From the NCBI GenBank assembly GCA_000729835.1, contig JFHB01000176.1:1-64000 (forward strand): a DNA stretch of 64,000 bases, written 5' to 3'. Source of the DNA: Atkinsonella hypoxylon (taxonomy: Eukaryota; Ascomycota; Sordariomycetes; Hypocreales; Clavicipitaceae). The notes beneath the pieces are model-generated. The model was given only the letters and a program-made list of their open reading frames with translations. It did not search any database and had not been told where the DNA came from. Every line of letters starts with the position of its first letter. The stretch's first letter is position 1. Shown one piece after another: positions 20,861 to 33,156 of the stretch. A program made the position numbers and the translations under genes.

Positions 20861-22899
20861 AGGAACTGCAGTTGGCAGTTGGGGTGACCTCCAGTGCAAG
20901 GGATGACAATTACCAGACATGACGGATCCTGCCTCGACATGTACGCCCACTGTACGGAGCACATGCACCTGTTGTATGTCTGGTACTTGGGCTGGCATCT
21001 CCTAATGCAACTCTCCGCTGACGCTCTCTAGCACAAGACACGGCAGAACCTCGTGGAGTCGGAAGCCTCTGTTGCCTCTCTCCTACATCACACAAGACCT
21101 TGTCGACCTTGTCTTGCCCTTTTTATTTTTTTTTCCTCTCCTCCGCCGTGTTGTAGCGAAGAAATGTTGCAAGGTCCCAGCCATCACGCGGCGGCCAACC
21201 AGCTCACGGCAGCCATCAGCCATGATCATCAGCAGGGCGCAACCCGGGCAGCACACCCATACAATACATATCACGCATACCTATTCCGTACACACATGCA
21301 GTGGACGTGGACGTGATTTCTCTACATCCCTGGGCGACGCTGGAAGCTTGAGGGCACCAAGTGTTTGGGCCTTGAAATTGCGCACCATCAAAATCGATAT
21401 TTGAGACACTAGCTTCGCACGGCGTTGCGAGCAATCGATTGAGTGGTAGCCGTCCACCACCGTTCACTGTCCACCGTTCGACCGTCGCCGAACGTTTGAA
21501 TCGGCCGAGCTCATAGTTAACATCGCATGCTGAAATGGTTTAGTGTCTTGCAGCAGGTCAAGGAGGTCCGTTTCTTTCGTTCGGTCTCACCCTTATCCTT
21601 GGCCACCCTGCCCCTATTCCTGTATTCTTCCTATATTGCTTATTGCTTATTGCTTATTGCTATTGCTATTGCTATTGCTCTGTATTTATCATGCCTGTAC
21701 CTGTACTTGGGCGTCGCAGCGTTTTTTCTTTTCGGCTCTTTGCTGACATCAGTTGCCTTATCCTTGGCGTTCAAGATCGTCGCTCAACTCATCATGGAGT
21801 TCGAACAGTTTAATCGAGCCAAGGTGGACGTTCATGGCTCGGTCTCTTAAACTCCGTAGTTCCGTGGGCTATCTCTTCGGAGACGAAGACTAGGCTAGGT
21901 ACCTGAGTAGATATCTGGTATACATTTCGATACCACGTTCCACAGTGCCCTCAACGGTGGTAGTTACCTGTTAGGTACTTGTGTGCCTGTCGCCATGCAA
22001 ATTACGGCGTGATTTGCAGCGCTTAAGAGGTTGCTGTAAACCTGCGCTAACGGAGTAAGGCGCATGTACAGCTCCAGTGTGTGTACTGTATGCAACAGCC
22101 GGCGCACTAATTGCTACGCACCGTATGTGTGTCAGTTTCAAGCTAAAAAAAAACCCCGAAAAAAAAACAAAAAAAAAACAAATATATGTCTTATGTACCT
22201 ATCTAGTCCTCACGTTGTGTACCGTAGGGTAGGTACCTACATAAGCCCACTGTACATGCCCGCCCTTCCAGCAGACTCGACGCACTCCCAAGGAGTGGTC
22301 TGATTGGTGTATGTATGTAATACGCAGTACGTAGTTGTGCTTGATCCTGTCCCTGTCCAGGCTGGATCCACTACTTCACTCTCCACTCTCGAGGCCTCGC
22401 TGCTCGGTCGGAATCTCGTCTTCTCTTCTTCTCTGCTTGTGCTTCTGCTCAACAACTCCCAACAAATATCAGCTTCAAAAACAGACGACTTGGGAAGAGA
22501 TTCGCGAGTCAACTTTTCCTTTCCTCTTCTTCTCCTCTCCTCCGCTTTCCCATCCCCATCCCCAGCTTCTTTTCATTTTTTTTTAAATCCCCTTCCCCTT
22601 ACCTCCACGGCACTTGGACTGAGCTTTCGTCTTCGATACCCCGGATACTCTCCTTCTCGTTTACTTATTCGACGGATTGCTTTGGTGTTCATCCTGCTTC
22701 TTCAACAGCCTGGAACGGATCGCATCCTTTTCTTGTGACACCCAATCATTGCCTCATATTGACCCCAGTTTCACTGCCGTACATCGCCGGGTCAGTCGCA
22801 TGCTGCCATTGTACCGAAACCGCCATAACACTTTCAACTCTTTCGCGGCCGACATTTGTCTATTCAGCTCTCGACTTGACGTTATCCATCTCGCTCATC

Positions 22900-25800
22900 A
22901 TGAATAAGCTTGCAAATATGCGCCATTGGTCCGAGCGGATGAGCCCAAACTTTGGGATGGGTCGTCCCAATATGCCCATGAGTGGCCTCAACCAGCATCC
23001 CAAGAACGCCGCCCAGCCCGCAGGTCCCATCAGCTCACCCCAGGCTGCCGACGCTACCATCCATTACTCCTTTAACGTGCCCTTTGCCTCCGATCTTGCT
23101 GGCCCCGATACCGAAGACATTGTTCATGCCACGGCTGATGCTGTCTTGCGGTGGACACACCCTGCCGATGCCCCCGATGATGTACAAGTTCACGAATTAC
23201 CTGTTCATGCCCTGAATTTGGCCAATCTTGGAAGACTATGTCGAGACTTGTCTGTTGGACCGCTGCCCATCGAGGCATATGTCTCCTCTTCCTCGCCAAA
23301 GACGGGAAGAGGTCAAGTCACCACTGTGTGCCTGTCAGGTTCTCCCGAGCTGGTCCACAAGAGCAGGGAGACTATCCTTAACGAGATCCCAATAGCCATG
23401 GTATGCATGTCCGTTCTGTGCCTGTCTTGGGGAGTTCCCAGGCTCCCCGGTCCGTTTCTAGATACAGCCTTTTCTATCGCCGTCACACTGACTAACAATG
23501 ATAGCGCTGTACAACAATTGACATCGATGGAAGCCTCGTATGTGACTTCAATGCAGGTGTGCTTAAAAAGCCCGTTGTGGAGACTTTGGACTATATTTCA
23601 ACCTTTTGCGGTGTGGATATTTTCCTGCTCGGTCCGAAGCTCACACCCATGGTTGATGGCATGACTGGTGACTCAGAGATGCGAATGGATCAGAGATGGC
23701 GAGTCGCCATCTACGGAGACATTCTCTCATCCGAGCATGCTAAGGCTCGTGTGTTGATCCATATCGATACTCTGGTACGACTCCAATTAGGCTTGGCCTG
23801 TAATTTCCGAGAGCGTAATCAAATGCTAACTCCATGATAGCTTGGTCGTGTAGTTGATGCCACTAGGATTGAACTATCTCTTCATCAGCTGGTCTGCGGC
23901 CGCCATCGCAAGAACATCAAGTTGATCGAGTCATCCACAGGAACCGCCATCTATTTCCCTCCTTTATTCTCGCAGATGTACCGGTACTGCCCTCAGAATG
24001 CTACCCGTCGTGACCCGACCGATATTTTTATCACTGGCGAGACCCCCCAAGCAATTGAGTTGGCGAAACAGAAGCTGCATGAGACAGTGTCGAGAATTCG
24101 ACTTTACGTCAAGGATGTAATAATTCCGGCTGCCAAGATTGATAGCATCCTTCTTGGTCGTCTCGACAAGGTTCGCAAAATTCTCGAGGCCAATGGCACC
24201 TATATCATGTTCCCTCCTTTGGCTTGTCAACGCACGTTGGTTCGAGTTCAAGGAAGTGAAGGATTACCGGTGGAACGCACAGTTCGAGAGCTTATGTCAC
24301 TGGTTAGTTTGCTCTTTGTCGGTAATTGTTAGCTGAGTGGCACTGACAACTTTGCTATCAGGCCGGACAATTCTACGGAGCTGGCTGGTATGTTCAGCAG
24401 CCAGAAGTTAGACAACAGCCTCCTACCGACGTACGTACCATGCTGTCCGACATTTGTGCAAATTCGGAGGCAGACTTATCCTATGATAAAATGAGCTTCA
24501 CTATCACAGGCTCAGACGACGCCGTCAAGAGTGCATTAACCGTTATCTCGGATCTTAGGTTTGTAGCACAGTCGCAATACCAAATCCGAGTCAAGATTGA
24601 GCTTGCCAATGAGCATAAAGAATTCGTCAGCGGGAAAAAGAACGGCAAAATCAATAAGATTATGGGTCAGAGTAAGTCTTCCAAACAAAACCCTCTCCCG
24701 CTCCTTTTACCCCAAATAACTTTATGCAGGCAATGTGCAAATCATCTTCGATGGCTTCAATGAGTACAACTTTAACATTGATGTCATGGCTGCTAGCTAT
24801 GACTCCATGAAACAGGGATTGACTCTTGTTGAACAAGAGATGCCCGCTTCTATCTCTTTCCATGTCCCTGACCAGTATCACAAGCGAATCATTGGAATTG
24901 GTGGTCAACACATTCAGCGCATCATGAAAAAACATTCTGTCTTTGTCAAGTTTTCCAATGCAATGGACCGTGGCGGGATGGGACGTGAGGATGATGACAT
25001 CAAAGTTGATAACGTCATTTGCCGTACACCGGCCCGCAACGCTCAGAACCTGGATGCCGTCAAGAATGAGATCCTGGAAATGGTTGATCGCGCTGTAAGT
25101 GCATTCAATGTGGCTCAACCAGCTTCCGTGATGACAAAGTCTAACAGGAGACACTAGGATTCCGAGTACACAACCCAGATTGCAAGCGTGGATCGCCTTT
25201 ATCATCGTGAGCTTATTGCTCGTCTTCCTGACATAGATGAGCTGGAGCAGAAGTTCAACTGCAAAATCAATTTCCCCAGCACCGAGGACGCGAGCGATGA
25301 AGTCACTGTGACCGGACCTCAATGGCAGGTTCCCCATTGCGTGGATGAGCTTCTGGGAATGGTTCCTGACAAGCACGAACTGGTACTGGCTCGCACGGCT
25401 GATCTAGTAAAATTCCTTGAATCTCCCACTTTTGCTACGGATCTGGTTTCGAAGCTCAAAGCCCAGTATGAAGTGGAAGTCACGGTTCTCCAAAACCCGG
25501 ATGAACTTACCGAGGATGGATCTCCTACCATGACCCTGGTTTGGGGCTTTACTCGTAATAACGCAGGCGGGCTTCGGGATGCCATCGACTTCCTGCAGGC
25601 CCAAATGGCTGCAGCAGCAGTTGAGGCAAATATCGTCAAGGGATCTATTCCTCGTCCCATATCTGATTCGTTCGAAGACTCCCTTCAGTACTTTGATTCC
25701 AAGCTTCTTCAGCATGCTCCGACTTCATCTGGTACGGATTCTCCTGTCAAGACAGGCTTCGGAGCCGAGGTTGCCAGAGAGCGAAGCAGCATACTCGACC

Positions 25801-26177
25801 GCCTTCGTAAGCCTGGTAGCATGACATCCATTTCTGCATTTCTTGACCGCAGAAAGAACAGCTCCCATTCCATGAACAGCAGCTTTTTCAAGGGATCGAG
25901 CAACGTATCCAAGTCGTCGCTCATTTCCATCGAGTCCACACGAAGCTTCAACGCAGATCGCAACCCTTGGAACGACAGTGGGGTCAACTTGGCCGAGGAT
26001 GAAAATCCTTGGGTACTAAGACCGCTCAGTAAACACATGGACAACAAGTTGACAATTCCCCTCCCTGGTGATGTGACGCCTCGTCATAACACCCGAGCCT
26101 CTGGAGACAGCGGCCGCCCATCCACTTCTCACTCTCTCAATTCAGGATACCCCGGTCCCGTTGGGCCTTTCCGTTAG
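22900..26177 (+). CDS. Multi-KH-domain RNA-binding protein
   Basis: A cytoplasmic-type KH protein that probably binds mRNA. Six exons: 22900-23400, 23505-23774, 23841-24302, 24362-24671, 24730-25094, 25158-26177, giving 975 aa, all phases consistent. The clearest KH motif is IIGIGGQHIQRIMKKH in exon 5. Related or degenerate KH segments include VCGRHRKNIKLIESSTG (exon 3), the RLDKVRKILEANG segment, FVSGKKNGKINKIMG (exon 4, completed across the splice) and DELEQKFNCKINFPS followed by DEVTVTGP (exon 6). The C-terminal ~250 residues are Ser/Asn-rich and likely disordered. The start at 22900 (MNKLANM) is the first ATG of the open exon. Domain order resembles fungal KH proteins related to vigilin/Bicaudal-C; the exact orthologue is not assigned. 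Confidence 0.9.
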
Positions 26178-27486
26178 ACTTCTTCAACTTAGAATCGACT
26201 ACATTCAGATACCCCGGCTGGATATACCCTTTTGCACTACAAAAGAATACCCTTGAAAGTCTCATTCCACACGGATCAATCTCTGATCTTTTTACGAGTT
26301 CAACGTGTGGTACTCGAGTCATGTTTTACGTTTTTTATTCTGTTATTATGGCCCGCATATGTATCATGAAATTTTGTCGAGTTTTTTTTTTTCTTTTTAT
26401 TCTTGGTTATTTTTGGGTCCATGTTGATCTTGATGGCTGGCACTTGTCCCGTTTTATACCCACTACTAGTTCGCCAAAAAATGGTTGAGGCACAAAAACT
26501 CAAAAGAACATAACCCTGACGCAGATATGGATGGATGAATCATGAATTAGTTGGTGTGAACTGTTTGGGAATTGTATTTCCCTTTTGAATTATCAGCTTG
26601 AGCTGCTAAAGAGAGGATGGTGTGCACTCTGGTTGAAAAGCCAACATGATATACATGGAGTCATTAAGTTGCATATTTCTGTTCATGGAGGACAGATGGT
26701 TTGATCGAGCAAAACCGAGCTTCTGAGTTGGCCCTCGGTTGGCTTTTGCGGAATAAAGGGTATTGTCGTGTTGAGACCACATAACCCATGCATCATGGTC
26801 AAATACTGGACGAAATATACTTGATGTCTTGTGCCACCACATGAAAAATTACCTCAACGTGATCTGAATAATGATGACGGGCCCTTGCCCAAACCCCGAT
26901 TCGGTCTGAAGGAAAAATTATTAAGCCACTGCCAGTCCAGCCAGCAGCACGGGTGTGCTTACATTTGGGCAACTGCAACTTGGAGCAGCGGAACGGGTGA
27001 AGTGGCTGTACTCGTATATATTCTTGTCTAGAAGCACAGGACGTGGTGCATCGCATCGATGGCCGGACAATTTTGACGACAGTTTGGAACTTGATGCCTA
27101 GTACACCTCTTTGTCGCCCCTGATAGCTGTTGTTGGTTGGCTAAAGCTATTTTTTGACGGGATAAAGTTGGGACCCCTGGTGGTTGTGAGCAGTGGCAGA
27201 CTGAGGCTGAGGCTTTGAAATTATGTCAGAGTCAGCTTGCTTGCATTCTCCGAGCGATGCTTCTAGTATGATAATAATACACGGAGGATCTACATTGCTT
27301 TATTGCAAGGATAGGTTCGGTGGCAGGCGGCTGAAGCTTCCTTATCTCAACAGTAGACAGGATGGATATGTTTGTGTGTACAAGTGAGCATGGCAATTCC
27401 CCATCCTTTGTTCCCGTAATGATGTGCTTTCAATCCAGAACCATGGCCCAGTTTTAAAACCTGTTATTCATCACCCCTGCCAGCTC
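26178..27486. other. Intergenic region, KH gene to helicase gene
   Basis: Convergent 3' space of about 1.3 kb. A T-rich patch at 26381-26397 may belong to the KH 3' UTR. Short open frames on both strands lack any domain. Confidence 0.5.
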
Positions 27487-29520
27487 TCAACACATGACGG
27501 GTCCAACAACCACGCGCTCCCGATTCTGTCTTGCCTCCATCATGTTCCACTGCCTTTCTTGTCTGCGCTGCTCCGCCTCGATTTTGGCAAACTGGCCGCG
27601 CGCACCGTGCTTCAGCTTGGTAATCATGTCTGCTGCCTTGCCCTTTGTCAGGTCCGAGACCGTCAGCGCCTTGGCCTTGCCTCGCAATTTATTCACAAAG
27701 TCAAGCTGGCCCTGCGTGGGCGGCAGCTGCCTCCAGGACTGGTACCGGTGTATGAAGGTATGTGGGAAGGCGTTGGCGGCATAGCTATCTGCACCGTGGA
27801 CAGCATCGTCGAATGTGGCGGCGGTGAGAATCTCTCTCGGGGTGGCAAACGGCGACTTGGCGACGCCAGGAGGGAGTGCGCGAACCTCGAGGGCTCGATA
27901 GCTTGGAGCGGTGGAGGATGCCGGATTCTGGACCCGCTCGATGCGAATGTACGAGCCGCTCGGGGCAGAGAGCACGAACCTCTCCGGCCCGACTTGTACC
28001 CACGCATATTGGCTAATGGCCCGGATGTGCTTCTCTCCAGATGTGTCGGCTATCAAGTCCAGAACGGAAGAGTAGTCGGTGAATGTGAGGGCATCCGGAG
28101 AGCTGCGCGCGGGACTTGGTCCTCCGACATTGGCTTCTTGGGGACGAGACTCTTCTTTACTTCTCCGCTCCTTCATGTCTCTCATGTCCGTGACAGAGGC
28201 TTTCTCAACGAGCTCGTTTGGATCAAGGCCGAAAAGAGTGGGCGTGGTCATGATCCCCGTCTCGAGGGTCGACACCAGGTCGATGATGTGACAGTTCTTC
28301 TTGCCAGGGTGAAGCCGCATGCCTCGGCCAATCATTTGAATCAGCAAGTTACGTGACCTCGTCGGCCTGGCGAGCACGATGCAGTCTATGTTGGGAATAT
28401 CCGTACCTTCGGTGAATACGCCGCAGTTGACCAATACGGGGAATTCTCCCTTCTTGAAGGCTTCCAGTATCTCACTCCGCTCCAGCTTGGGAGTCTCGCC
28501 GGTGACGAAACGCGCATCATAGCCATACTCGCGAAATTTGTGCGCAAGGCCCGCCACGTGCGCCAGGTCTACGCAAAATACGAGCGTGCTTTTTCTGTCC
28601 GCAGCTTTGGCCATCCAGCTCTTCACGGTGATGTCATTGACTTCATTCGTGTTGACTACTTTGGAGAGCTCTCCCGTCTGGAAGTCGCCAAAGGCGCCGC
28701 TCCTCACTTTGGACAAGTTCGCCGATGACTCAACCGTTGTGAAGATGACGTCCGAGAGCCACTTGCCGGTGATCATGTCGACGTAGTCTCTATGAAACAC
28801 AATTTCGTCAATCGCAGCTCCAAGTTTCACGCCGTCGAATCTGGAAAAGGTGGCCGACACGCCTACGAGCGTGGGCGAGTCGCGCTGCTTCTGGTCCAGC
28901 CCGAAATGCTTGAGTGTCCTGAGATAGCCTGGGGCGACGATGTGGTGCGCCTCGTCCACCAAGACCAACTTGAAGTCTGCAGGATGGAATTTCTCCAGCC
29001 GATCCCTGGATGTTATGCTTTGCACGCTGGCGATGGTAACGTCTGCGGCTCCGGTTGCGTGGAGGGAGCCCATCTCGATCTCGATGGTCTTGTCGGGATA
29101 AGCAAGCCGGCAGTGCCGCGCAGCTTGCTCGACTAGCTCGCGACGATGAGCCAAGATGAGAGTGCGGTCACCGCCATTGGGCCGCCCATTCACCTTGTCT
29201 ATCAGTTGTGTGAAGATGACCTGTACTCACATGAGCTTTTCTGATGGTGGATATACGGGAGGCTTATGCGCTTCACGACCCAATGTCGACGGCGATGAAT
29301 TACTCACGGTTTTCCCACTGCCTGTTGCCAATGAGATGCCCACGCGCTTGTGGCCTCGCTGCAGCGACGAGATGACGGACTTTATGCAGTCTTGCTGGTA
29401 GTCGCGGAGTTGTGGCTTCGCGTGGAGGGCAAAGGCGGCTGTGAACGCTTTGTGAGGCGTGACCCTTGGGATCGGCCTAGTCGCCGTAGTGAACTTGCAT
29501 TTTGCAACGATGCGTAGCAT
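27487..29520 (-). CDS. irc3: Mitochondrial-type DEAH-box DNA helicase (Irc3-like)
   Basis: An SF2 helicase related to yeast Irc3, which unwinds branched DNA during mitochondrial genome maintenance. Two exons: 29520-29308 and 29220-27487, with an 87-nt intron in phase 0, giving 648 aa. The N-terminus MLRIVAKCKFTTATRPIPRV is basic with no acidic residue, like a mitochondrial presequence. The Q-type start LRDYQQDCI, motif I ATGSGKT (residues 65-71, split from VIFTQ by the intron), motif Ia LAHRREL, motif II DEAHH (D160) and motif VI QMIGRGMRLHPGKK with CHIIDLV are all present. The C-terminal third is an accessory region that includes QGQLDFVNKLRGKAKAL. It is divergent from Rrn5. Helicase assignment is certain; Irc3 orthology is likely. 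Confidence 0.93.
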
Positions 29521-30269
29521 TGTACATCATGAAAGTTTGTTTGGATGTTGGTCTTGACTACGCCAAAACTTTGGCGGCAGGGATAGAGGACACTGGCGCC
29601 GAGACTGAGACTTTTTGAAATTGAAATAAAAGGTCCCACTTTTAATTATGTCAGCTTAATTTTCTTTTTTTAGCGGCATTTCAACTTTCTGCTCTTCCTA
29701 CAATGGCAGAGTGAGACGAGACATAGTCGGTAGAAAATGACATGACTTGAAGTTCAGTTTTTGGTTTCATCATTTCATCTGAGGAATGGTTGTCTCCTGA
29801 TACAGACCTGGGTTACATAGGACATGCCAAGGAAGTCTGTCTGCTTTGTCCCTCATCCTATCACCAGACTGCGATAGCCTGAGGCTTCGCATCATCTCAT
29901 TGCGCCAGTCTCACCCCTTTACAAATCATGTCACCTCATGTTCACTTGGTCAATAGTCAAGTGTGTACGGAATATTCTCTTTACATCACGACTCTTAGGT
30001 AATCATGCTTCCCCACTTTTTCCCAACTCCAAGCTCAGATTCTCACCTCATCCAAAACAGATCAAACTTAACAAGGTCTAGCTTTTGCGACTTTTGAGGA
30101 ACAGATAGCATCCGACTATCTTTTCTTTCTCACAGCACAGTGCAGCTAATTCTCGTTCTGCATGGCCTTCAGAAATATCACAAGCTAGGCAACGTCAGCT
30201 ATCGTCCGTTTGGGGTACAATGTCAATACCATCTCGACCAGCAGTAGCCACACTGACATCTGCGGGACC
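29521..30269. promoter_or_regulatory. Divergent promoter region, Irc3-like / Rrn5
   Basis: A 749-bp shared upstream region, CT/AT-mixed. The first ATG upstream of Rrn5 (30220) is out of frame with it. I saw no gene. Confidence 0.5.
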
Positions 30270-32021
30270 ATGGACCCCGACGAGGGGCTTTCCTCTCATG
30301 GCAGCAATGATTTTGGCAGTGGCATCGATGACAGTCACACAGACGCAGACGCAGAGTTGACAGCAGAGGCTTTCGAAAGCTACGAAGTGGATTTAGGACA
30401 GCGGGACAGCTCATGTGTACCCAGTGATGCCGACAGTGATGCAGGAGCAGAGTGCTCGTTGGCACAAAGCGACCAGGTGGGCAACCGATCGCCCCTCAAG
30501 CGATCTGCCGAGGGCGCCTCAACGTTTCGGCCTTTTAAGCGACAAAAGGGGGTTCCTAACGCAGAGTATCTGGATCTCCTGAATCGGGATATAGACGATG
30601 CCGCGCATCGTGTATGTTTGGACGAGGAAGTAGAGTTCTCAAGTTCACAAGTCGGTCTCACCATGTGGTCTTCTATAGAGAAGAGGCAGTTCTTCGAAGC
30701 CGCCTCGCGCCTAGGGAAATACGATTTGCCAGGAATCGCAGCCCGGATCGGCACGAAAAGTGAGACAGAAGTTCAACAGTTTCTGCACCTTCTGCAGGAG
30801 AGCGTTGAAGAGCGAAGGGCCAAGTCCCGTCGGTCATACTTGGAATTCGTAGAGTATCCCGCAGCCGTCGAAATGAGCCAGCAGTGCTGTCATGCCCAGG
30901 AAGAAGCCGCGGATGCGATTTCCGTCCGACAAGAGCGCAGGGAGGAGCAGCGAGAGGAGCACAAATGGGGTCCAAACTGGGACGTAACTCGCTTTGTAGC
31001 GAGAAAGCTGAGCCGCGATGTCAGGAATGGAGTGTCCGCCCCGGACGCGACGCCGAAATTCGCCCAGCTTTTTCATTTAACCACATGGTTGAGCTTGTCG
31101 GAACGGGCCTTCATGAACTCATCTATTCCGGGTAATAACTGGAATTACGTGGACGACAAGCACCCATCAGTATGGGCAACCGCATTCGACGACTTCTACT
31201 CACTAGCGCTGTCAATCACGCGCCGCCTAGTACAATCCACCTTGTTCATCAGCCTGTCGCGGATCCGAGCCAAAAGGGAGCTCCATCCCACGACTCGAAA
31301 AGTGGTCCGCAGGAAGGATGTCGAAGCAGCAATTGCATCTCTCAATCTGCAGCCCAACTCCCGCGAAATCTGGCGGACAAGTGCAAGGAGATTACGATTG
31401 GATATCTTTGAGGAACCGCCAGATAAGGATGACGAAGACGCAGAGCAAGAACCCATGACGTATGATGAGGTGGAAGAGGAACTGGCGTTCGAGCCGGAGA
31501 CTGGTGAGGAGAAGATATCGATTTGGGAAAAGTCGAGGCTCTCGGTGCAACAAGATGATGACAGCTCCAGCGTGGCAGAAGATTCCGAGCAAGTACACGA
31601 CAGAGGGGTTGAATCCGAAGCCAGTATGCAGCCGAACGCGGAGGATGAGGAAGAGTTCGAGATCAACCAGGATCTTAAAGAGGTGCTGTGGTACTCCTCA
31701 GCGAACGTACGAGACGTGCGAAGCGCAAAGGCAGCGCTTCGACTCCGTATTGCGATGGAGAGACACCAGGAGGCACAGGCGGAAATGCACGATGACTATG
31801 CTGCCTGTCAGGCGGAAGGGGAGATGTGGGACATGCTGCAGAGAAAGCCGCCTATGGAGAGGCCCAAAGTGCAGGACCCAGGGCGTGTGCAGAGGTCCAA
31901 CTTGGAGGTGGAGAGTGTATACCCCCTAGGGAGACATTGGGCGACCAAGTTGAATTATTACGAGGAGTGGGAAACGTTGGGTACAAAGCAAGAGGAGGCT
32001 CAATGCGAAGATGACATGTGA
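30270..32021 (+). CDS. rrn5: RNA polymerase I upstream activation factor subunit Rrn5
   Basis: A component of the upstream activation factor that promotes rDNA transcription by Pol I in the nucleolus. Single exon, 583 aa. After an acidic, Ser/Asp-rich N-terminus with the basic KRSAEGASTFRPFKRQKG patch comes a SANT/Myb-like segment at about residues 133-176 (TMWSSIEKRQFFEAASRLGK, then YDLPGIAARIGTKSETEVQQ), as in Rrn5 homologues. The middle holds a predicted helical region with HPTTRKVVRRKDVEAAI, compatible with a histone fold. The C-terminus is acidic and helical. The start is the ATG at 30270 (MDPDEG); the in-frame codons upstream have no ATG. It is convergent with Eaf7, 144 bases apart. Assignment rests on the SANT position and overall layout. 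Confidence 0.8.
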   Translation: MDPDEGLSSHGSNDFGSGIDDSHTDADAELTAEAFESYEVDLGQRDSSCVPSDADSDAGAECSLAQSDQVGNRSPLKRSAEGASTFRPFKRQKGVPNAEYLDLLNRDIDDAAHRVCLDEEVEFSSSQVGLTMWSSIEKRQFFEAASRLGKYDLPGIAARIGTKSETEVQQFLHLLQESVEERRAKSRRSYLEFVEYPAAVEMSQQCCHAQEEAADAISVRQERREEQREEHKWGPNWDVTRFVARKLSRDVRNGVSAPDATPKFAQLFHLTTWLSLSERAFMNSSIPGNNWNYVDDKHPSVWATAFDDFYSLALSITRRLVQSTLFISLSRIRAKRELHPTTRKVVRRKDVEAAIASLNLQPNSREIWRTSARRLRLDIFEEPPDKDDEDAEQEPMTYDEVEEELAFEPETGEEKISIWEKSRLSVQQDDDSSSVAEDSEQVHDRGVESEASMQPNAEDEEEFEINQDLKEVLWYSSANVRDVRSAKAALRLRIAMERHQEAQAEMHDDYAACQAEGEMWDMLQRKPPMERPKVQDPGRVQRSNLEVESVYPLGRHWATKLNYYEEWETLGTKQEEAQCEDDM

Positions 32022-32046
32022 GTACAACGAGGCGAGCATGGGACCA

Positions 32047-32064
32047 TTTTTTTTTTTTTTTTTT
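32047..32064 (+). other. 18-nt T homopolymer after Rrn5
   Basis: A T run starting 25 bases after the Rrn5 stop, in the short convergent gap to Eaf7. Confidence 0.6.
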
Positions 32065-32165
32065 GGTACTTGTTGCAAGGCCGCCTTCCCCATTGAGTGT
32101 ATGAGTGTATCTATCCTACATTATGTTGGTCAACCTCCAGGTCCAAGTCCAAATTCAGTCGTGCT

Positions 32166-33156
32166 TCATCGCCGTGATCTAGTCCGCCTAGCAGCCGGCT
32201 TCGGCGCAGCGCTCTTCCTAGCCATGGCCCGCGTCGATCTCGAAGCAGGAGTGCCACCCTCTTCACCCGCGCTCTCCTCCCCTTCCTCCCTATCTTCTCC
32301 CTCATCCTCTGACCCGCTTTCTCCTCCCTCCGCCGCATCTTCCTCCTCCGTGGTCTCCGCCTTGTCGTGCTTGTCCGCCTTGGCCTGCTGATGTGCTGCT
32401 GCCCTCGTGCGTCCCCTGGATCCCCGCGTCGGCCTCGTCGCCGGCGAGGCCGCGTCCGTACCGTCCTCCGTATCCTCGGCATCCGCATTCCGTGCCCTGG
32501 GCGCTACGCCCGACCTCTTGCGTTTCCTCTCCTGCGCCGGTTCGGGCGAGAAGTCCAGCTGGGGAGGCGACGTGGGCGCCTCGCTGGAGTCTGCCACAGC
32601 CCGCTGCCTCATGGAACCGAGAAAGTCGGTATGTGGGAGGGAGAAGTCGACGTACTTGTCGTCGGACTCGTCGTCGTCAAAGTATTCGCGCTCGTCGATG
32701 AGATCCAGGTCGTAGTAGGTGCGCAACTTGTCCCAGATGTTGGGGATTCTCGTGTGCTGGTAGATGTCGGGATCGAAGCCGTGGTTGCGCAAGTGTTCTG
32801 ATATGGCGATCATTCTGAAGTGTTTATGCATGCCTGCGCTTTCGCGAAGGTGGTCAGCCTTCCTTTTTCCTTTTCGGTCCTTCTTTGCGCGGTCGTGGGG
32901 GGGTTGCGAGACATTGCTCGCTGGCGAGGAAGGGAGATTGGGACGGACCGGCGGGTTTCCAGCGGATGACCCCCTTGAACAGAGAGGCTACTTGGTCGTC
33001 TGTCCACATTTCATTGTAGTCTGGGCCCTCTCGCTTGGCTGGTGCTGGCGCGCCGGCCTCGCTGGCGGCGGGAGTGTCTACGTCCATGGCATCTTCGTCG
33101 CGGGCCTGAGTTGGGGTGGAGGCGGCCTGGGCGCGGGCTCGTTTTCTAGGAGGCAT
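32166..33156 (-). CDS. eaf7: Chromatin modification-related protein Eaf7 (CT20 family)
   Basis: Subunit of the NuA4 histone H4/H2A acetyltransferase complex. Two exons: 33156-32949 and 32833-32166, with a 115-nt intron, giving 291 aa. The conserved Eaf7/MRGBP block spans the splice: EMWTDDQVASLFKGVIRWKP, then AGMHKHFRMIAISEHLRNHG, then IPNIWDKLRTYYDLDLIDER. The donor is GTCCGT, weaker than usual, but it alone gives the conserved KPAGMHKHF junction. The C-terminal half is charged and low complexity (Glu/Arg/Ser), ending in RRTRSRR. I chose Met at 33156 (MPPRKRARAQ) as the start; an in-frame ATG at 33243 would add 29 residues. It is convergent with Rrn5. Confidence 0.92.

Larger units (their letters stand above)
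19112..22899. other. Long intergenic region upstream of the KH gene
   Basis: 3.8 kb with no supported protein gene. It contains a triple GGGTCTGTAGC repeat near 19838-19873, a (CTAC)n run at 20441-20498, a (GTGCT)n run at 20819-20860, an (ATTGCTT)/(ATTGCT) array at about 21640-21680 and several TAGGTACCT palindromes (about 21895, 21975, 22228). The last 500 bases (22370-22890) are strongly CT-rich, as in many fungal promoters and 5' leaders. Long leaders or noncoding RNAs are possible but nothing shows them directly. Confidence 0.5.

Noticed and set aside
21527..21850. 107-codon hydrophobic open frame
   Set aside because: Its hydrophobic run comes from ATTGCT tandem repeats and CT-rich leader DNA; no homology is apparent.
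32111..32801. Long open frames on both strands over the Eaf7 C-terminus
   Set aside because: They are shadows of the low-complexity Glu/Arg-rich Eaf7 tail.
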